64,000 nucleotides of DNA from Nocardia transvalensis (GCF_015477765.1 NZ_JADLQQ010000015.1:1-64000); one strand, 5' to 3'; counted from the stretch's first letter, positions 25,423 through 34,566 are shown. The notes: generated by a model from the letters alone, not told the origin. Translations and numbers: made by a program.

Positions 25423-25698
25423 ATGAGCGTCACGTTCGTCATCGGGGCAATCCTGTTGGCACTCGGAGCGATGGCGCACCTCGTCGCAGCGCAGTTCGAG
25501 TATCGAGGCGCACCGTCGGTCAGCGCTGCGCTGCGCGGGTGGGTTCTTGCGCTCTGGTTCATCGGCGCGGTGATGCTGGCCATCGGTGCGGTAACGTCGC
25601 CCGCGATCGGCCTGCCCTTGCAGATCGCTCTGGTGATCGGCGGAGCGCTCCTGGCTGGCACGATCGGCTTCGCCTTGAGCCGAATGAATCCCCGCTGA
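25423..25698 (+). CDS. Small integral membrane protein, 91 aa
   Basis: Three hydrophobic segments are visible: VTFVIGAILLALGAMAHLV, WVLALWFIGAVMLAIGAV and LQIALVIGGALLAGTIGFAL, separated by short polar turns, with a short basic end. The ATG at 25423 has a loose GGATGG upstream; a GTG at 25399 would add eight residues. It diverges from the operon at 25263. No family is recognised. Confidence 0.65.
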   Translation: MSVTFVIGAILLALGAMAHLVAAQFEYRGAPSVSAALRGWVLALWFIGAVMLAIGAVTSPAIGLPLQIALVIGGALLAGTIGFALSRMNPR

Positions 25699-25720
25699 TC
25701 GTTGAGCCCCACATGTCGCC

Positions 25721-26446
25721 TCATGTTGCGCCGCCTGCATTTTCGCGGCGGGGGCGCTCGCTGCGCCACGACAGCGGCGGCCGGTCGATGGACGCCAGAT
25801 GGGCCGCGTCGTTGTGGGTGATCAGGGTCCAGCGGGATCCGGCGGTCGGTCGCGTCCATGACAGGGGTTGGCGCTGCCAGATGCTCAGGCCGGTGTAGTG
25901 CAGCGCGACGGTAGCGGTGCCGCGGCTGGCGGCGGGAAGGCCGAGGAAGTGGTGGAATGCCGCGTCGGCGGTTTCGCCGTGGCCGATGATCAGGATGCAT
26001 TCGCCGGGGTGGCTGGTCAGGATGCGGTCGATGGCGGCGGTCGCGCGGTGCAGGTAGTGGGCCCAGGTCTCGCCGTCAGGGGTCAGCGGGCGATCCGGGC
26101 ACAGGGCGGGGATGTGCCCGAAGGCGGTCACGACCTCAGTCCACGGGCGGCCGTCGCCGCTGCCGTGGTCCTGCTCGAGCAGGTGCGGCTCGATCACGGA
26201 CTCCAGACCCACCGCGGCGGCGACGATGGCCGCGGTTTCCTGCGCACGGCGTAGCGGGGTGGTGTAGAGCCGGTGGATCGGGGTGGCGGCCTGGCGCTCG
26301 CGCAGTCGCTGCCCGAGCAGGCGGGCTTGGGTGCGGCCGCGGGCGGTGAGACCACGACAGCCGGTGCGGCCACCGATGATCCCGTGGGTGTTGCACCAGG
26401 ATTCGCCGTGCCGGGCGATCAGCAGCTCGGTGGCCGTGTCGGTCAT
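25721..26446 (-). CDS. Histidine phosphatase superfamily protein, 241 aa
   Basis: LLIARHGES (residues 8-16) is the RHG motif with the phospho-accepting His. A second conserved His lies in IIGHGET (153-159), and the Arg of TTPLRRAQET (62-71) completes the active site. Proteins of this superfamily (phosphoglycerate mutase-like) remove or move phosphate groups on sugars or other small molecules. The ATG overlaps the stop of the upstream glycosyltransferase (ATGA), making it the last gene of the glycan operon. Dephosphorylation of a sugar intermediate is plausible, but the substrate is unknown. Confidence 0.85.
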   Translation of the reverse strand: MTDTATELLIARHGESWCNTHGIIGGRTGCRGLTARGRTQARLLGQRLRERQAATPIHRLYTTPLRRAQETAAIVAAAVGLESVIEPHLLEQDHGSGDGRPWTEVVTAFGHIPALCPDRPLTPDGETWAHYLHRATAAIDRILTSHPGECILIIGHGETADAAFHHFLGLPAASRGTATVALHYTGLSIWQRQPLSWTRPTAGSRWTLITHNDAAHLASIDRPPLSWRSERPRRENAGGAT

Positions 26447-27561
26447 GACGCGGTCCTTCGGCGGGCGGTGACGCTCTCGTAGAGGCGCAGGCATTGCACG
26501 GCATGATGTCCTGCGGTGAACCGGTGCGCGCGGGCCGCGGCCGCGCGGGCCAGCCGGTGTCGGCAGGCGCGGTCGCCGGTGAGCTCGTCCAGGGCGGCGG
26601 CGAACAGGTCCCGGTCGCCGGCGGGCACGAGGAGTCCCGCGTCCCCGACGAGTTCGGCGAAGTTCGCGATCTCGGTGGCCAGCACGGGAACACCGCGCGC
26701 GAGGTAGTCGGCGACCGCGCCCGAGCCCTGGAAGGCGAGGTGTGGTCGGTAGGGGAACACCGCGACGTTGGTGACGGCGACGAGGGCCAGCCGGTGGGCC
26801 GGATCCAGGTAGGTGGGCACGACCGCGACCTCGGCCGCGCCATGGACGACGGGGCCACGGATCTCGGCGGACAGATCGATCCCGGTTTGGGCCGGGTCGT
26901 CCCAGAACGGCCCGGCCAGCACGATCCGGCACCGATGGCGGGTGCGGTCGGCGGCGGCGACCAGGCCGGCCGGGTCTTTCCACGGTGCGGCATAGCCGTA
27001 GCAGCTGGCCGTGGTGGTGCGGCCTGCGAGAGCGGGCTGCAGGGTGGGCGGGACGCGGCCGAGGGTGCCCGGCGGGATGGTGGTCGGCAGCCAGCTGACC
27101 AGGCTCGGCAACGCGCCGTGGAGCTGCGCGTGGCGGCGGCGGGCGTACTCGCCGAAGCACACCACCGCGTCCGGGACCGCCTCGGTCACCGCGGCGTGCA
27201 GGCCCGGATCCGGGACATGGCTGCTGAACAGGGTCGGGGTGAGGCAGTGCAGATGCGCGACGACCGGCGGGTGACGGTGGGCCCGCCACAGCACCGGCAG
27301 CACCTGTTCGATCTCGAGGGTGCCGGCGTGCAGGCTGATCACGTCGTAGGCTTGCAGGTCGACCTGGTCGAGCAGCGCCTGCGCGGCAGCGACGATTCGG
27401 TCGACCGGCCAGAACCCGCCCCGGGCGGGGTCGTAGGGCACGCCGGTGCTGCCGAGCCGGTCGACGCGCACGCCGTACTCGCGCAGCGCGGCCGTGAGGA
27501 CGGTGAGGTAGGGCGGGAGGCTGCCCTGAGGGCCGGTGGGGCCGATCATCAGGATGCGCAC
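26443..27561 (-). CDS. Glycosyltransferase, GT4-like, 372 aa
   Basis: The GTG start gives VRILMIGPTGPQGSLPPYL, the glycine-rich N-terminal loop of GT-B enzymes. The C-terminal half has the retaining GT4 signature: a Pro/Gly region and EIANFAELVGDAGLLVPAGD, where the Glu contacts the nucleotide sugar. It presumably transfers a sugar from an NDP-sugar to a glycan or lipid at the cytoplasmic face. The start overlaps the end of the previous glycosyltransferase gene by 13 bases, and an ATGA overlap links it to the phosphatase. The acceptor is unknown. Confidence 0.83.
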   Translation of the reverse strand: MRILMIGPTGPQGSLPPYLTVLTAALREYGVRVDRLGSTGVPYDPARGGFWPVDRIVAAAQALLDQVDLQAYDVISLHAGTLEIEQVLPVLWRAHRHPPVVAHLHCLTPTLFSSHVPDPGLHAAVTEAVPDAVVCFGEYARRRHAQLHGALPSLVSWLPTTIPPGTLGRVPPTLQPALAGRTTTASCYGYAAPWKDPAGLVAAADRTRHRCRIVLAGPFWDDPAQTGIDLSAEIRGPVVHGAAEVAVVPTYLDPAHRLALVAVTNVAVFPYRPHLAFQGSGAVADYLARGVPVLATEIANFAELVGDAGLLVPAGDRDLFAAALDELTGDRACRHRLARAAAARAHRFTAGHHAVQCLRLYESVTARRRTAS

Positions 27562-28688
27562 GCAATGTCCCCGATCATGTGCTGGTAGTGGGTGAGAGTG
27601 GCGGCAGTGGTTGTGTCCCAATCGAACTCGGCCGGAAGCCCTGGCACCGGCGGTGGGTCGGCCGCGAGGAGGGCGGCCAGGTCAGTGGCGTCGCGGTAGG
27701 TGTGTCCTCCCCCGGCGGCAAGCAATTCCGGTGCGGTGCCGAGAGTGTCGGGCAGCAACACCGGGGTGCCGCACGCCAGTGCTTCGGCGATGGCCAGCCC
27801 GAACCCTTCCCAGCGGCTGGTGGACAGCAGCCAGTCGGCGCTGCGGTACAGCGTGGGCATGTCCGCGTCGTCTAGATCGTGCAGTACCACCAGGTTCCGG
27901 GCCTGGTCGGTGACCGGGCAGAACGGCGCGGAGTGTCCGAGCACCACGGTGATCACTGCGATGTCGCGCAGCTGCTCCGCGATCTGCTCGAGTCGATCCC
28001 AGCCCTTCATCGGCGTCACCTTGCCGACCCACACCAGCCGTCGGCGGGCCTGCGGGTCGGGGGTGAACGGCGGCAGCGGCTCTCCCGCCGCCAGCAGTTC
28101 CGGGATCGGGATCGGGTCGACAGGGCGGCCGTGACGGTCTAGCCGGATCCGCAGACCGCTGGCCGGCTTGCTGACCGAGCCGGGTCGAAAGCGGGTGCGG
28201 TCGACGCCGTTGTGCACGACGGCCGGGACGGGGATGCCGTAGGCGTCGGCGAGATCGTGTGCGGCCCAGGCGCTGACGGCGATCACTCGGTCGGCCCTGT
28301 GGACCAACTCGTGCTCGGCCGCGGCCAGGTCCGCCGCGCCCAGGGTGCGGGCACTGAACTCGCCCCGCACCAGCACCGGGGCTCGCAGGGAGTGGTCCAG
28401 CCCGAGGTAGTCCAGGGTTTCGGCCTCCCACGTGGAGCAGTCGATGACGTCGGGCCGCAGGATCCGCAGCAGGCCCGCGACGACGTGCCGGTGGACGGCG
28501 AGGTTGTCGGTGCGCGGCAACGTGAATACATCCACCCCGGGCAGCCGCACCGGCGACGGCGTGTACTGGGTGATCACGCTCACCGCGTGCCCGTGCGCGG
28601 CCAGCCGGGCCGCCAATTGCCGGTAGATGGTGCAGATCCCGCCGCGGGTGGTCTGATGCAGGTCGCGGTGGACCAGGGCGATGTGCAT
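27549..28688 (-). CDS. Glycosyltransferase, GT4 family, 379 aa
   Basis: A classic GT4 layout: HIALVHRDLHQTTRGGICTI at the N-terminus, AVVHNGVDRTRFRPG in the middle (acceptor-to-donor domain transition), LVWVGKVTPMKGWDRL (beta-strand with the phosphate-binding Lys) and SRWEGFGLAIAEALACGTPV with the conserved EGFGLAIAEA and Gly-Thr-Pro. The start at ATG 28688 overlaps the upstream stop (TGATG). It acts with the other transferases of this operon to build an unknown glycan. Confidence 0.88.
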   Translation of the reverse strand: MHIALVHRDLHQTTRGGICTIYRQLAARLAAHGHAVSVITQYTPSPVRLPGVDVFTLPRTDNLAVHRHVVAGLLRILRPDVIDCSTWEAETLDYLGLDHSLRAPVLVRGEFSARTLGAADLAAAEHELVHRADRVIAVSAWAAHDLADAYGIPVPAVVHNGVDRTRFRPGSVSKPASGLRIRLDRHGRPVDPIPIPELLAAGEPLPPFTPDPQARRRLVWVGKVTPMKGWDRLEQIAEQLRDIAVITVVLGHSAPFCPVTDQARNLVVLHDLDDADMPTLYRSADWLLSTSRWEGFGLAIAEALACGTPVLLPDTLGTAPELLAAGGGHTYRDATDLAALLAADPPPVPGLPAEFDWDTTTAATLTHYQHMIGDIACAS

Positions 28689-29569
28689 CACGCCTCCCCC
28701 GTCGGTATGGCGTGCAGGCGTTCTCGCGCCTGCCGCATCGCGGCGGCGAGCAGCCGCAGCCGCGTGGAGCGCAGCGGGCCGGGGGTGAGGTCGTGATGGA
28801 TCCGTTGCTCGCGGGTGATCACCATCATCAAGTTGATCGCGAACGGGACCTGGGTCCCCGCGGCAGCGACCTGGGCGTCGATGCGCTCACGCAGAGCGGG
28901 GTTGTGCGCGCCGAGGACGGTGTCCAGGAGGGCCAGGTCGTAGCACGGCAAGTACCAGCCGCAGAACTCCCAATCCAGCAGCGTCGCGGCCAATCCGCCC
29001 CGGACGGGGCCGAGCAGGACGTTGGGGGGCACCAGGTCGCCGTGCGCCAGTTCGCGCGTGGAGACGGCGGTGAGCAGGGGGCGCAGGGTGGCGGCGTCGT
29101 CGTCGGTGAGGTAGCCGGCCGATCGGTAGCGGTCGACGCGAGCCGGGTAGTCGAACGGCGTCGCGAACACCGCGCTCGGCGGCGGCGACCACCCGGTGAC
29201 TCGGGTGACGGCGTCGAGGACGGCGTCGATTTGCGCGGCGGTGAGCGGCTGCGCCGGGTAGCGGTCGGCGGCCAGCGGCTGCCCGGGCACCCACTCCAGC
29301 ACCATGATCCGGTCGTCGTCGGTCCAGATCAGCCGCGGCGCAGGCATCGGCGCGGCGGCGGCGGTGAACTGGTCGTAGGCGGCGAGTTCGTGTGCCCACG
29401 TCGTGCGCCAGAACTCGGCGTCGTCGAGTCGGTACTTCACCGCCACCTGCTGGCCGCCGGCGAGGGCCCCGCTGACCAGCAGGGTCTTGTCGGTGCGGTG
29501 GACCACCGTGCCGAGGGAAATGCCCAGTGCGTCAGTGGCTTTGAGTAGATCAGCAGGCAGGCTCGTCAC
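28688..29569 (-). CDS. Aminoglycoside-phosphotransferase-like kinase, 293 aa
   Basis: The catalytic loop HGDLVPPNVLL and the metal-binding LDWEF are the APH/choline-kinase hallmarks, and an early VAVKYRLDD gives the ATP-contacting Lys. Such kinases phosphorylate aminoglycosides, sugars, choline or homoserine. In this operon a sugar or lipid head group is the likely substrate, not an antibiotic (inference). The GTG at 29569 overlaps the end of the glycosyltransferase gene upstream; a longer start at 29605 is possible. Confidence 0.8.
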   Translation of the reverse strand: MTSLPADLLKATDALGISLGTVVHRTDKTLLVSGALAGGQQVAVKYRLDDAEFWRTTWAHELAAYDQFTAAAAPMPAPRLIWTDDDRIMVLEWVPGQPLAADRYPAQPLTAAQIDAVLDAVTRVTGWSPPPSAVFATPFDYPARVDRYRSAGYLTDDDAATLRPLLTAVSTRELAHGDLVPPNVLLGPVRGGLAATLLDWEFCGWYLPCYDLALLDTVLGAHNPALRERIDAQVAAAGTQVPFAINLMMVITREQRIHHDLTPGPLRSTRLRLLAAAMRQARERLHAIPTGEA

Positions 29570-30496
29570 GGCTTCCGTCCTCGATGATGGCGATGATGCG
29601 GTCACGCAACTGGTGCTCGAATAGTTCTCCGTGCCAGGCAGCGGCGATCTCGGCCATCCCCGCCTGCCAGTAGTCCTCGGCCAGGCGGCGGCCCTCGGCC
29701 AGCACGGTCAGTGCCTGCCAGTACAACACGCCCACATACAGGCGGAACCGCTCCGACCGCGCGTCGGTGGCCGGCCAGCGCGCCCAGATCCACTGCACCA
29801 GGCGCCCGAACCCGGCCAGCCCGGCCGACGCGGCGACCGTGGCCGCGCACATGCTCTCCGCCGCTGGCAGCCGGTGATACACCACCGTCGGGGTGTCGAC
29901 CGCGGTGAACCGGTAGCGGTGTGCGCGGCTCAGTTGCAGCCACATGTCCCAGTCCTCCAGCGCGGGCAGGCCGGGGTCGAAGCGTGCGGTGTCGGGAGGC
30001 TTGCGGGTCACGACGCTGTGGCCGGCATGAAGTTGGCCACCTCGAGCAGGCCCGCGTCGAACTCGATCACCCCGCTCGCGGGCGCCGGCAGGGGTGCGGC
30101 GGGATCGATCCGGGTGGTGCTGGTGTGACAGATGCCGTAGGCGGCGTCGGCGCGGTCGCGGTCGATCGCGGCGAGCATCGCCGCCAGATGGTCGGGCAGG
30201 AACACGTCGTCGTCGTCGAGCAGGGCCAGGTATTCCCCTCTCGCGGAACCGATCCCGGTGTTGCGGGCGGTGGGCAGGCCGCAGTTGACCGGCAGCACCA
30301 GCATCCGCACCGCCAGACCCCGTTCCACCGCCGCACGGGTCACCGACTGCACGTCGCAGCCGCCGTCGTTGACGACCAGCACCTCCACCGGGCCGGGCAC
30401 CTGGCGCTGACCCGCCACACTGGCTAGTGCCGCCGCCAGCTCCCGCGGCCGGTTGTAGGTCGGAATCACCACGCTAACAAGCGGTTTCACGCTCAT
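29550..30496 (-). pseudogene. Family 2 glycosyltransferase, split by one frameshift
   Basis: The first part (30496-30008, 162 aa) is a GT2 N-terminus: VSVVIPTYNRP, EVLVVNDGG, LPTARNTGI and the metal-binding LALLDDDDVF. It stops right after NFMPA. The second part (30011-29550, 153 aa, GTG start overlapping by GTGA) is the missing C-terminal half with ALEDWDMWLQLS, the catalytic ED/W motif of GT2. Adding one G near 30021 gives FMPGHSVVTRK and a single enzyme of about 315 residues. It therefore looks like a damaged or miscalled gene, though two coupled half-proteins cannot be excluded. Confidence 0.8.
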
Positions 30497-31515
30497 CGGT
30501 CACCGCCTTTCACGATGGTGCGGCCGACCAGGGCGTTCGGGTCGCCATGGTGGTGCCAGCCCAGAACCGCCGAACGCGCCGCCAACGCGGTCACCAACCG
30601 GCGTGCGTCCTGTTCGTAGGCGACTCGGTTGCGTTCGGTGCGGGCGATGCAGTGCTGGTTCAGGATCGGGTCGAACATCCAGTCGGTGCGCACGTGCGGC
30701 AGCAGCGCCGCAACCGGCTCTGCAATTGCTGTCAGCACAGGGCGGCCACAGGTGTACCCGGCCAGGGCCACAAACACACTGGGCGTGGCCGCGTCGAGGT
30801 CACCCAACCGCAGGGTGATCGGGTTCGCCTGGCTCAGCTGCGGATACGTCAAATAGACCTTGGCTTCGCTGCGATGCCGGTGGTCCACCGACGTTGTGCG
30901 CCAGCGGTCGAGTGCGACCCCGTTGCCGTCCCACGGAGGCGGCAGCAGCGGCTCGAGGTCGAGGTAGGTGCCGACCCTCACCGGGATCGGAGTCGGCAGG
31001 GACGTCAGCACCAGCCGCGGCCGCTCCGGATCGGAACCGGGCTCGGCATACACGATCAGGTGATCGTTGGACAGATACCGCATCCCATGATGCACAACGC
31101 TTTTCAGCGCGAGCGTGGTCTTGCCGGCGCCCTTGTCGCCCACGATGATGACCACCCGATCGTTGTCGGCGACGGCGGAGGCGTGCAGCATCACGTACCG
31201 GCGCTGCTCGAGGTGATCGATCAGCACCTCCCGAAGGGTCTTGCGAGCCGCGACCGCGACAGTGTGCACGTTCTCCCCCACCAGCTGCACGAGCCGCCGG
31301 TCCGGATCGCAGCGATGCCCGACACCCCAACGATTCACCGTCATCACAGCCGGATCGGGCGTGTCGACGATCGCGTCCACCATCCAATCCCCCAGACCGG
31401 GCACCCGATCGGAGAGCGCATAGAACTCACGCAGCGCCGCTACGATCCGGTCGTCGTTGGTGGCCAGTCCCACTCGGATCGGACCCAGGACACAGGAACG
31501 GGTGTGCAGCAACAT
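30493..31515 (-). CDS. HPr-kinase-like P-loop kinase, 340 aa
   Basis: VIIVGDKGAGKTTLALKSV (Walker A, about residues 123-141) and HGMRYLSNDHLIVYAE match the core of HPr-kinase/phosphorylase-related (PEP-carboxykinase-like) proteins. The preceding LHASAVADNDRVV is also typical. Such orphan kinases occur in glycan and peptide natural-product clusters rather than in sugar-uptake control. The protein substrate is unknown. It is second in the operon, with TGATG and ATGA overlaps to its neighbours. Confidence 0.75.
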   Translation of the reverse strand: MLLHTRSCVLGPIRVGLATNDDRIVAALREFYALSDRVPGLGDWMVDAIVDTPDPAVMTVNRWGVGHRCDPDRRLVQLVGENVHTVAVAARKTLREVLIDHLEQRRYVMLHASAVADNDRVVIIVGDKGAGKTTLALKSVVHHGMRYLSNDHLIVYAEPGSDPERPRLVLTSLPTPIPVRVGTYLDLEPLLPPPWDGNGVALDRWRTTSVDHRHRSEAKVYLTYPQLSQANPITLRLGDLDAATPSVFVALAGYTCGRPVLTAIAEPVAALLPHVRTDWMFDPILNQHCIARTERNRVAYEQDARRLVTALAARSAVLGWHHHGDPNALVGRTIVKGGDR

Positions 31516-32540
31516 CAGGCAACCTCCGGGCGACGACGACGGAGTTCATGCACCATGTCGGCGATCCCCTGGTCCAGCAGGACGTGTGGCCGCCACCCGA
31601 GCAGGTCGCGGGCGCATTGGATGTCGAGCACCATGCGGCGCGTCTCCCCTGCCACGGCGGGCTCGAACTGCGGTGTCGTCTGCACACCGGCTGCCTGGCA
31701 CAGCAGGTCGAACACCTCGTGGATACTGGTTTCGAGACCGCTGCCGATGTTGATCAGTCCGTCCGCCGGGCTCGTGCACGCGGCCACGATCGCTCTGGCG
31801 ACATCAGCGACGTGGACGAAATCGCGAGTCTGGTGTCCGTCGCCGAAGATCAGCGCGGGTCGTCCGTGCACAACCGCGTCGGCCAAGCGGGCAATGACTC
31901 CGCCGTTCCGCTGCTCGGGGCCGTAGACGTTGCCAATCGCCAATCCGGTGTAGGACAGGCCGTGCTCCTGGTGGAACCACTCGAGATAGTGCAGGCCGGT
32001 TGCCTTGCTCAGCCCGTACGGCGAGACCGGCCGGATCGGGTCGTACTCTGTCACCGGCAGCCGATTCGGCCGGACCTGGCCGTAGATCGCCGCGCTGGCG
32101 GCGAAGACCACCCGCTGCACGCCCGCAGCCCGGCACGCCTCGAACACCTTGAGCGAACCACGAATGTTCACATCGGCATCCGTGGCCGGAGAGTTCTTCG
32201 AGTCGGGGATGCTGGTGTGCGCGGCCAGGTGCACCACCACCTGCGGTCGCCACGACATGATCGTTCGAACGCAGCGGGGGTCGCGTATGTCACAGACGGA
32301 CACGTCTTGCTTGGACAGCCCGACCGACAGTGCGGCAGTGAGGTTTTCGGATCGGCCGGTGGACATATCGTCGAGCACGTGCACGTGGGCACCGGCGAGC
32401 TTGAGACGGGCGACGGTATGACCCCCGATGTGCCCCGCTCCCCCGGTGACCAGAACTCGAAGGCCCTCGAGGGCGCGGTGGCCGGAGCCGTCGAGCGCGG
32501 CTGCGTCGGGCGGGCGCGGGCCGTGAAGGACAGACGTCAT
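31515..32540 (-). CDS. NAD-dependent epimerase/dehydratase (UDP-glucose 4-epimerase-like), 341 aa
   Basis: An extended short-chain dehydrogenase: VLVTGGAGHIGGHTVARLKL is the NAD-binding Gly motif, VVHLAAHTSI follows, and YGLSKATG carries the Tyr-x3-Lys pair. The usual AEAAxYG-like stretch is FAASAAIYGQ. It would invert or dehydrate a nucleotide sugar and so feed the glycosyltransferases downstream. AAGGAG lies eight bases before the ATG. It heads a seven-gene, fully coupled operon behind copy 7 of the recurring promoter module. Confidence 0.87.
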   Translation of the reverse strand: MTSVLHGPRPPDAAALDGSGHRALEGLRVLVTGGAGHIGGHTVARLKLAGAHVHVLDDMSTGRSENLTAALSVGLSKQDVSVCDIRDPRCVRTIMSWRPQVVVHLAAHTSIPDSKNSPATDADVNIRGSLKVFEACRAAGVQRVVFAASAAIYGQVRPNRLPVTEYDPIRPVSPYGLSKATGLHYLEWFHQEHGLSYTGLAIGNVYGPEQRNGGVIARLADAVVHGRPALIFGDGHQTRDFVHVADVARAIVAACTSPADGLINIGSGLETSIHEVFDLLCQAAGVQTTPQFEPAVAGETRRMVLDIQCARDLLGWRPHVLLDQGIADMVHELRRRRPEVA

Positions 32541-32563
32541 GCGGACGCTCCTTGCGTTCGGAA

Positions 32564-32628
32564 GACGAGGTGGTCAGCCCCGCCACGTTGACACTTTTTA
32601 GGATAGTGCGTCGTGCAGTGTGGTGCAA
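32564..32628 (-). promoter_or_regulatory. Recurring promoter-leader module (copy 7)
   Basis: Minus strand: TTGCAC (32623-32628), 17 bases, TATCCT (32600-32605), TGTCAA, then a hairpin at 32564-32584 with stem GGCGGGG/CCTCGTC, including two G-U pairs, around CTGACCA. It drives the glycosyltransferase operon. Confidence 0.86.
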
Positions 32629-32685
32629 CGGTGTTCTGTTGTTGCGGGTGAGAGGCTAAGCGATGAGCCGGTCACTCCACGCTCG

Positions 32686-33114
32686 TCACCGCCCTGCTCG
32701 GTGCTCGAATCGGGGACAGTCGATGTGGGGACGCAGGCAGGCATGCACGCCGAGGGTGGTGCCGCCGCCTTCGGCGCGGGCCAGGATGGCGAGGGCTCGG
32801 GCCAATGCGGTGCGCGACGATCGCTGATGCCCACCGCCGAATTGGAGATCGTCTCCGTGGCAGGCGATTTCGTGCACTGCGTCGCGGCGGGCGCGGTCGA
32901 TGCGGTCGGCGGGCCAGTCATGCATCTCCTGGATGCACAGCGGGACCATGAACAGCAGGAACTGCACCAGGTTGTTCGCGAACCACTCTGCCCGCGAGTC
33001 TCGGGTAGGTGTTGAGGTGGCGTCGCGCGAGACAGCCGCGACATATCCGAAAGGGCTGTAGGTGTCGCCGGTGCCGGTCTCGGCTCCGGTCGATTCGGAT
33101 TGCCGATCGATCAT
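32686..33114 (-). CDS. Hypothetical protein, 142 aa
   Basis: The ATG overlaps the stop of the methyltransferase-like gene (ATGA). Residues 45-65 (FANNLVQFLLFMVPLCIQEM) form a hydrophobic, possibly membrane-touching helix. ADRIDRARRDAVHEIACHGD follows, and the tail has several Cys and His (GVHACLRPHIDCPRFEH) that may bind a metal. No family is recognised. It is the last gene of the operon starting at 34796. Confidence 0.65.
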   Translation of the reverse strand: MIDRQSESTGAETGTGDTYSPFGYVAAVSRDATSTPTRDSRAEWFANNLVQFLLFMVPLCIQEMHDWPADRIDRARRDAVHEIACHGDDLQFGGGHQRSSRTALARALAILARAEGGGTTLGVHACLRPHIDCPRFEHRAGR

Positions 33115-33998
33115 GCCGCACGCCCGTCCTCCGGCCGCGGGCCACGGGCGCCGGTGAACAACCGGTCGAACCTGTGGGCCGCTTCCAGGAGCAGTGCGCA
33201 GCGGATTTCGCTGTCGCGGTGGGCGAGGACCCGCCGGCGTAGCTCCTCGGCCTTCTCGAGGCCATCCGGCTCGGTGAGGATGTCGCCGCGGTGGATCAGG
33301 ACGTCCGGCCCGAGGCCCCAGATTGCGGCGTTGACGGCGCAGCAGGCGGTCGCGAGGCGGTCGATGTCGGTCATCGACCAGGCGTATTGCTGTGGGTCAC
33401 CCCCGAGGGCGCGGATGCGTTGGGCAGTGGCGCGGAACAGGCCTCCGGTGCCGACGGCAGGTTCGTCGGAGGTCGTTGCCTCCGGCGGCAGATCCGAGAG
33501 TGTCACCGCTGCCAGGATGTCGGCAACGGCGGTCGGGGTGTGAAACTCGCCTCGATGTTGGCGGTCGCCGGGCGCGCGCAGTTCGGTCAACACCGCGCCG
33601 AGGAGGTCGACGTCACTGCGGAGGGCGGGGTCGGCGTGGCCGGTGAGGTCCAGCAGCCCGTGCTGAAAGCTGGTGTCGATGATCGTGCGGACCGCGGTGA
33701 GGGTTTCCCGTGGATGGTCGTCGGTGAGCCAGTCGTGCAGGGGCCGGGCGACTTCTACCAGGTAGGGCTCCGTAACCCAGAACACGCCCCAGATCATCCG
33801 CAGCGCGTCGATGGTGTCGGCGGCGTCGAGGTCGCGCCATTGACTGGGCAGGCGCGGGGCGGCCGGGGCGGCCACTTCGAGCAGTGCCAGGGCAGCGACG
33901 GTCCCGAGCGGGATTTCGATGCGCTCACCGGTATGCGAGTGGCGGCGCCATGCGGCCGCAACCGCCTCGGCGATCGGTCGGGCGGGCGCGCCGGTCAC
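33111..33998 (-). CDS. Truncated N6-DNA-methylase-like protein, 295 aa
   Basis: HRGEFHTPTAVADILAAV and SDEPAVGTGGLFRAT match the start of the methylase fold of HsdM-type enzymes: the TP-x3-V helix and motif I (usually DPAxGTGG, here DEPAVGTGG). SMTDIDRLATACCAVNAAIW is the acidic loop region. However, the catalytic motif IV (NPPF/NPPY) is absent; the chain ends soon after GDILTEP. The N-terminal 150 residues are a helical domain. It may bind S-adenosylmethionine or DNA without methylating. The GTG start overlaps the previous stop (GTGA). Confidence 0.7.
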   Translation of the reverse strand: MTGAPARPIAEAVAAAWRRHSHTGERIEIPLGTVAALALLEVAAPAAPRLPSQWRDLDAADTIDALRMIWGVFWVTEPYLVEVARPLHDWLTDDHPRETLTAVRTIIDTSFQHGLLDLTGHADPALRSDVDLLGAVLTELRAPGDRQHRGEFHTPTAVADILAAVTLSDLPPEATTSDEPAVGTGGLFRATAQRIRALGGDPQQYAWSMTDIDRLATACCAVNAAIWGLGPDVLIHRGDILTEPDGLEKAEELRRRVLAHRDSEIRCALLLEAAHRFDRLFTGARGPRPEDGRAA

Positions 33999-34255
33999 CG
34001 GGACACCTCGCGCGGTGCGGCCGGTGCGGTACCCGGTGCGTGGGTCCTGTGAAGACGGATCGCGGCGGTGACGTAGCGAAGACCCACAGGCCGATCGCGC
34101 ACGAGGTGCTCGATGTCGGCAACGGAAGGGCCACCGGCCCAGCGGACCCTCAGGTACCCGTCCCTGGTGATATGCCAGTGCACGATCGGCCAGCGCCGGA
34201 ACACGGCCTCCTGGAGCGTCTGCTGGGCGGCGATGAGATCGGCGTGTCCGATCAT
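33995..34255 (-). CDS. Hypothetical protein, 86 aa
   Basis: The ATG overlaps the stop of the gene upstream (ATGA). A compact alpha/beta protein: IAAQQTLQEAVFRRWPIVHW, then YLRVRWAGGPSVADIEHLV. No recognised motif. It is fully coupled within the operon of copy 8, with the methyltransferase-like protein next in line. Confidence 0.65.
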   Translation of the reverse strand: MIGHADLIAAQQTLQEAVFRRWPIVHWHITRDGYLRVRWAGGPSVADIEHLVRDRPVGLRYVTAAIRLHRTHAPGTAPAAPREVSR

Positions 34256-34566
34256 GCCGCGTCTCCCGGGCCGTCGGTCGGGTGCGGCGGGTGTGCACAC
34301 GGCAGGATTTCGAGCGCGAATCGGCCTTCTCCGTCCGGCACGAGACCGGCCGAGATCGGATCTCCGATCGTGGCGACGAGGCCGGTCAGCGCATCGACCA
34401 GCGCGACGGCGTCGACCCCGGCACTGTGCTGGTCCAGAAATCGGACGGGCACGAGCCCGTCCGGTCCCGCAGCGAAGACGATGCGGCGGACCTCGGGGTG
34501 CCGGTGCCGGATCAGGTGCTGAATCCGGCGGATCGACAAGACAGTGACGGAGCCATTGGCGATCAC
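34252..34566 (-). CDS. Hypothetical protein, 104 aa
   Basis: Coupled to both neighbours by ATGA overlaps. Its sequence (SVTVLSIRRIQHLIRHRHPE, then GLVPVRFLDQHSAGVDA) suggests a small beta-rich soluble protein, ending in an acidic Pro-rich tail. It is not recognised. Function may relate to the methylase-like gene of the same operon. Confidence 0.65.
   Translation of the reverse strand: MIANGSVTVLSIRRIQHLIRHRHPEVRRIVFAAGPDGLVPVRFLDQHSAGVDAVALVDALTGLVATIGDPISAGLVPDGEGRFALEILPCAHPPHPTDGPGDAA

Noticed and set aside
25721..27565. A 614-codon minus-strand frame
   Set aside because: Only its last 241 codons (histidine phosphatase) are real; the rest is the shadow of the glycosyltransferase in another frame.
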